Shown here: piece after piece, positions 61,492 through 64,000 of the stretch
Numbering within the stretch: the stretch's first letter is position 1
Layout of the letters: each line of letters opens with the position of its first letter
Assembly: GCA_944324915.1 (NCBI GenBank)
Contig: CALUYD010000007.1
Location: forward strand, 21,413-85,412
DNA: 64,000 nucleotides
Source: Candidatus Gastranaerophilales bacterium
GTDB taxonomy: Bacteria; Cyanobacteriota; Vampirovibrionia; Gastranaerophilales; Gastranaerophilaceae
Direction of reading: 5' to 3'
Notes under the pieces: generated by a model
The model's input: only the letters and a program-made list of their open reading frames with translations
What the model was told of the DNA's origin: nothing
The model's database searches: none
Made by a program: the position numbers and the translations under genes

Positions 61492-63564
61492 ATGAAAATA
61501 TCGAAAATAAATAATATTATACTATTTAAACAAGACTTTAAGAAAAATACCTCTAAAAGTCCTGATTTTAGCGCTTTTTCAACATCAAATTTTGATATTT
61601 TTCACAATAACAATTCTCTATTAAATCTATCTTTTATAAATTTTCAAGGCAAAAAATCAAATAAAGATGATTTTATAGATAACTTTAAAAAGCATTTAAA
61701 TAGCGATAATCCTGATGAAATTTTCTTGTTTTTAGATAAAGAACTAAGAAAAAAAGCCCAAGAAAAAGGAATAATGTCTGAAATTATTGATGATGTTATT
61801 CAAAACGCTATATTAGATATTCTTTTAGTTTTTGAAGACTTTAACAATGGCGAAATTTCAAAAGATGAGTTAATTTCAAGCGTTAATGAAATTTATATAA
61901 ATTTAAAACCTAAAAAAGAAGATTATGTTTCAGATTATAAAACAACAAGCCTTGATAGAGCTATTCTTGACAGCAATAAAACAATAGTTGATGCAATATC
62001 AGATGATGAAAAATATAAAATTAAATATTTAACACCGGCTGATAATAAAAAAAGGCAAGCTGATAAAAAAAGACTTAAAGAAAAATTAGATAACACAGAT
62101 TTATCTGATAAAGAAAAAGAATTTCTTTTATCAAGAGAAAATGAAGATGGAAAAGTCAGCTATAAAGCAATTGGAGAACAACAAAACGTGTCAGCTACAG
62201 TTGCAAGAAAAATTATACTTAGTGCAATTTATAAAATAAAAAAGAAACAAAATAGATTAACGCAGGATGATTTAAAAAATATTAATGATGTTGTTGAAAG
62301 ATTTAAAAAATATGGTTTAACTTTTGAAGATTATCTTGATGCAGCAATAGATGAACCTAGATTATTCTTAAAATCTGCTGATGAAATAGAAATAAAAATA
62401 AAAGGTGTGGTAGATTATTTTAAAGATTATAGTTTAACATTAGAAAATTATCTTCCAGCCTGCATAGAGCAACCAACATTATTCTATCAATCACCAGAAA
62501 CAATATGTGCTAATGTTAATGATGTTGTAGACAATTTTAAAGATTATGGTTTGACTTATGAAAACTATCTTCCAGCTTGTCTAAACCGACCTCAATTATT
62601 CACGCAATCACCAAAAACAATTTGTACTAATGTAAAAGGTGTTGTTGATAACTTTAAAGATTATGGTTTAACCCTTGAAAGTTATCTTCCTGCTTGCATT
62701 AAAGCACCATCATTATTCTCACAAACACCAGAAACAATATATGCCAACGTTAGTGGTGTTGTTGATAATTTTAAAGATTATGGTTTAACTTATGAAAATT
62801 ATCTTCCTGTTTGTATAAAACAACCGTCATTATTCACTCAATCGCCCAAAACAATTTACACTAATATTAGTGATGTTGTTGATAATTTTAAAGATTATGG
62901 TTTAACATTAGAAAATTATCTTCCTGTATGTATAAAGCAATCTTCATTATTCTCTCGATCACCAAAAACAATATGTGCTAATGTTAATGGTGTAGTAGAT
63001 AACTTTAAAGATTATGGTTTAACATTAGAAAAATATCTTCCTGCTTGCATTAAAGCGTCATCATTATTCTGTCAATCACCAGAAACAATATGTGCTAATG
63101 TTAATGGTGTTGTAGATAATTTTAAAGATCATGGTTTAACATTAGAAAAATATCTTCCTGCCTGTCTAAACCGACCTCAATTATTCTATCAATCACCAAA
63201 GACGATAACAGAGCACATTAAAGCATTAATTTTCGTATATAAAAATATGGATGAAAAATTAACCCAAGATGAGATTATAGAAAAAATTCTAAAACAATAT
63301 GTAAGAATTACTTGTAGAAACAAGCATAATTACGCTCTTTTATTAAGGAAAAAGATGTTCCCAAATAAAAATCCAAAAGGATTAAGCGGAGATACAAAAG
63401 TTAATTCAAAAATCGAAAATTATTTAAAAGAAAACCCAAATTCTAAATTTAGTTTTACAATAAAAAATGATGAAATGGCACAAGAATTTGTTGAATATGC
63501 CAAAGAATTAGCAAAAAATGCGATAGATAGAGAAGATGTGTTTGATATAACTATTGAAAAATAG
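61492..63564 (+). CDS. Sigma-70-like protein fused to eight 39-residue helical repeats
   Basis: A 690-residue protein with an unusual plan. It starts MKISKINNI and has SFINFQGKK at residue 47. Residues 60-115 (KKAQEKGIMSEIIDDVIQNA) resemble sigma region 2. Residues 203-252 (TDLSDKEKEFLLSRENEDG, YKAIGEQQNVSATVARKI, SAIYKIKKK) resemble the region 4 helix-turn-helix. From 265 to 576 are eight tandem 39-residue units of the form VVDNFKDYGLTLENYLPACI-x-x-P-x-LF-x-Q-SP-x-TI, which recall the mTERF helical repeat. A charged C-terminal domain (577-690) ends the chain. No Shine-Dalgarno is clear. I know of no characterised protein with this fusion. Confidence 0.75.
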   Translation: MKISKINNIILFKQDFKKNTSKSPDFSAFSTSNFDIFHNNNSLLNLSFINFQGKKSNKDDFIDNFKKHLNSDNPDEIFLFLDKELRKKAQEKGIMSEIIDDVIQNAILDILLVFEDFNNGEISKDELISSVNEIYINLKPKKEDYVSDYKTTSLDRAILDSNKTIVDAISDDEKYKIKYLTPADNKKRQADKKRLKEKLDNTDLSDKEKEFLLSRENEDGKVSYKAIGEQQNVSATVARKIILSAIYKIKKKQNRLTQDDLKNINDVVERFKKYGLTFEDYLDAAIDEPRLFLKSADEIEIKIKGVVDYFKDYSLTLENYLPACIEQPTLFYQSPETICANVNDVVDNFKDYGLTYENYLPACLNRPQLFTQSPKTICTNVKGVVDNFKDYGLTLESYLPACIKAPSLFSQTPETIYANVSGVVDNFKDYGLTYENYLPVCIKQPSLFTQSPKTIYTNISDVVDNFKDYGLTLENYLPVCIKQSSLFSRSPKTICANVNGVVDNFKDYGLTLEKYLPACIKASSLFCQSPETICANVNGVVDNFKDHGLTLEKYLPACLNRPQLFYQSPKTITEHIKALIFVYKNMDEKLTQDEIIEKILKQYVRITCRNKHNYALLLRKKMFPNKNPKGLSGDTKVNSKIENYLKENPNSKFSFTIKNDEMAQEFVEYAKELAKNAIDREDVFDITIEK
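62284..63219 (+). repeat. Eight tandem 117-bp coding repeats
   Basis: Units begin at 62284, 62401, 62518, 62635, 62752, 62869, 62986 and 63103, each exactly 117 bases, encoding 39 residues. Units 3-8 are highly alike in DNA as well as protein (GATTATGGTTTAAC recurs), which indicates recent expansion or gene conversion. Unit 1 is the most divergent. Confidence 0.9.
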
Positions 63565-63590
63565 ATAAAAATCGTCAACCTTAGCTTAAA

Positions 63591-63808
63591 CCCGTCACCC
63601 TGAACTAACCCTGTCACCCTAAACTAACCTTGTCACCCTGAACTAAGCCCGTCACCCTGAACTCGTTTCAGGGTCTTCCCCACACCATCACCCTGAACTA
63701 ACTCCGTCACCCTAAACTAACTCCGTCACCCTAAACTAACTCCGTCACCCTAAACTAACCCCGTCACCCTGAACTAAGCCCGTCACCCTGAACTTGTTTC
63801 AGGGTCTT
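63591..63808. repeat. Array of 19-bp units around GTCACCCTGAACTAA
   Basis: GTCACCCT (one copy ATCACCCT) begins at 63594, 63613, 63632, 63651, 63687, 63706, 63725, 63744, 63763 and 63782, a strict 19-base period broken only where a unit is extended. The extended units at 63651 and 63782 continue into a hairpin ACCCTGAAC-TTG-TTTCAGGGT, so the short units look like truncated copies of that palindromic element. There are no unique spacers, so this is not a CRISPR. Confidence 0.85.
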
Positions 63809-63841
63809 AAAAGTTAAAAGTACATACATAAAATTAATAAG

Positions 63842-63937
63842 ATGCTGAAACTAGTTCAGCATGACAATAGATATTGAAACGCTCAAAGAGAACAAAAAAT
63901 TACGCTTTCGCTATTTTCTAGCTAGTTCAGCATGACA
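63842..63937. repeat. Palindromic element and partial second copy (ATGCTGAA...TTCAGCATGAC)
   Basis: ATGCTGAAAC pairs with GTTCAGCAT at 63842-63862, and CTAGTTCAGCATGACA recurs 71 bases later (63851-63866 and 63922-63937). It is a sister form of the CCCTGAA...TTCAGGG element in the array next to it. Confidence 0.7.
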
Positions 63938-63971
63938 GTATAAAGCTAAAAAATTCACCCTTAACACCAAA

Positions 63972-64000
63972 AGGAGCTTCGAGACAAACTCAAAGCTCCT
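63972..64000. terminator. Hairpin at the window edge
   Basis: AGGAGCTT (63972-63979) pairs with AAGCTCCT (63993-64000). The window ends there, so a T-run cannot be checked; it probably terminates a gene beyond the edge or on either strand. Confidence 0.5.

Larger units (their letters stand above)
63565..64000. other. Repeat-rich intergenic end of the window
   Basis: No coding frame is visible from the end of the sigma-like gene to the window edge. The stretch holds a 19-bp tandem array, two kinds of palindromic interspersed element, and a hairpin at the very end (all annotated separately). The sequence is higher in G+C than its surroundings. Confidence 0.7.

Noticed and set aside
63591..63808. 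CRISPR array from the regular GTCACCCT repeats
   Set aside because: The 19-base period leaves no unique spacer; units differ by one or two bases only, and no cas gene is seen.
1..64000. tRNA or rRNA genes
   Set aside because: I saw no cloverleaf-like or rRNA sequence in any gap; a tRNAscan-SE run would be decisive.

Overview
The window is AT-rich, almost fully coding, and reads as one contiguous piece of a Gram-negative, fermentative bacterial chromosome. Lipid A and LPS-transport genes (lptC, lptA, lpxI, lpxB), a TolC-family channel and lipoprotein machinery (lgt) show an outer membrane. MurE carries the DNPR signature of meso-diaminopimelate peptidoglycan. AdhE with a Rex repressor and a small 4Fe-4S ferredoxin suggest anaerobic, NADH-balancing fermentation. 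No photosynthesis or respiration genes are seen. The prepilin-type N-terminus at 44005 (KGFTLAEILIVLMVIG, then an N-terminal helix ending in a KKAYNTISN-like stretch), several lineage-type orphan proteins and the gene content fit the non-photosynthetic cyanobacterial sister group (Vampirovibrionia/Gastranaerophilales) best. That assignment is inference from memory of protein style, not a computed placement.

Layout. 1-390: 5' part of an orphan gene (minus) cut by the window edge. 430-3321: FAD oxidoreductase (minus), then an orphan NarL-type response regulator and a rhodanese, with copies of a TACCAATCGA element around the regulator. 3469-10433: triplicated membrane protein, rex and adhE (minus), then a TOPRIM protein and a degenerate SDR. 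10430-16818: nadC/nadB (minus), gpmI, lgt plus a TPR lipoprotein, and a divergent GT11-like protein. 16815-28305: a long minus-strand block (HIT, 5-formyl-THF cyclo-ligase, PilZ, TPR, two peptide-type ABC permeases, MgtC, TPR, infB, rbfA, truB, GerMN). 28408-36136: exported and membrane orphans, ferredoxin, TolC, valS, DPM1-like glycosyltransferase. 36419-42991: a minus-strand cell-wall operon (MscS, lipoprotein, BlaI-type regulator, unknown, rsmH, ftsL-like, ftsI, murE). 43113-49680: TPR, prepilin and three large orphan proteins, one resembling a lytic transglycosylase. 49679-51808: a 39-residue membrane peptide, an ion transporter and OadG (minus), plus an exported orphan. 51869-57409: an envelope operon lptC-lptA-lpxI-lpxB-pgsA-trmL-nnrD. 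57402-64000: phosphodiester glycosidase-like protein, a non-coding stretch with a candidate small RNA, an EF-hand coiled-coil protein, ispD, a sigma-like protein carrying eight 39-residue repeats, and a 19-bp tandem repeat array.

Most of the window is core metabolism, translation and envelope building. The least explained part is a set of orphan proteins. Three of them share an N-terminal M-[KQ]-I-[SR]-x-I-N signature. Another fuses a sigma-70-like region to a solenoid of near-identical mTERF-like repeats and is the best candidate here for something undescribed. Two intergenic stretches end in plus-strand terminators with no plus-strand gene before them, so they probably encode small RNAs.
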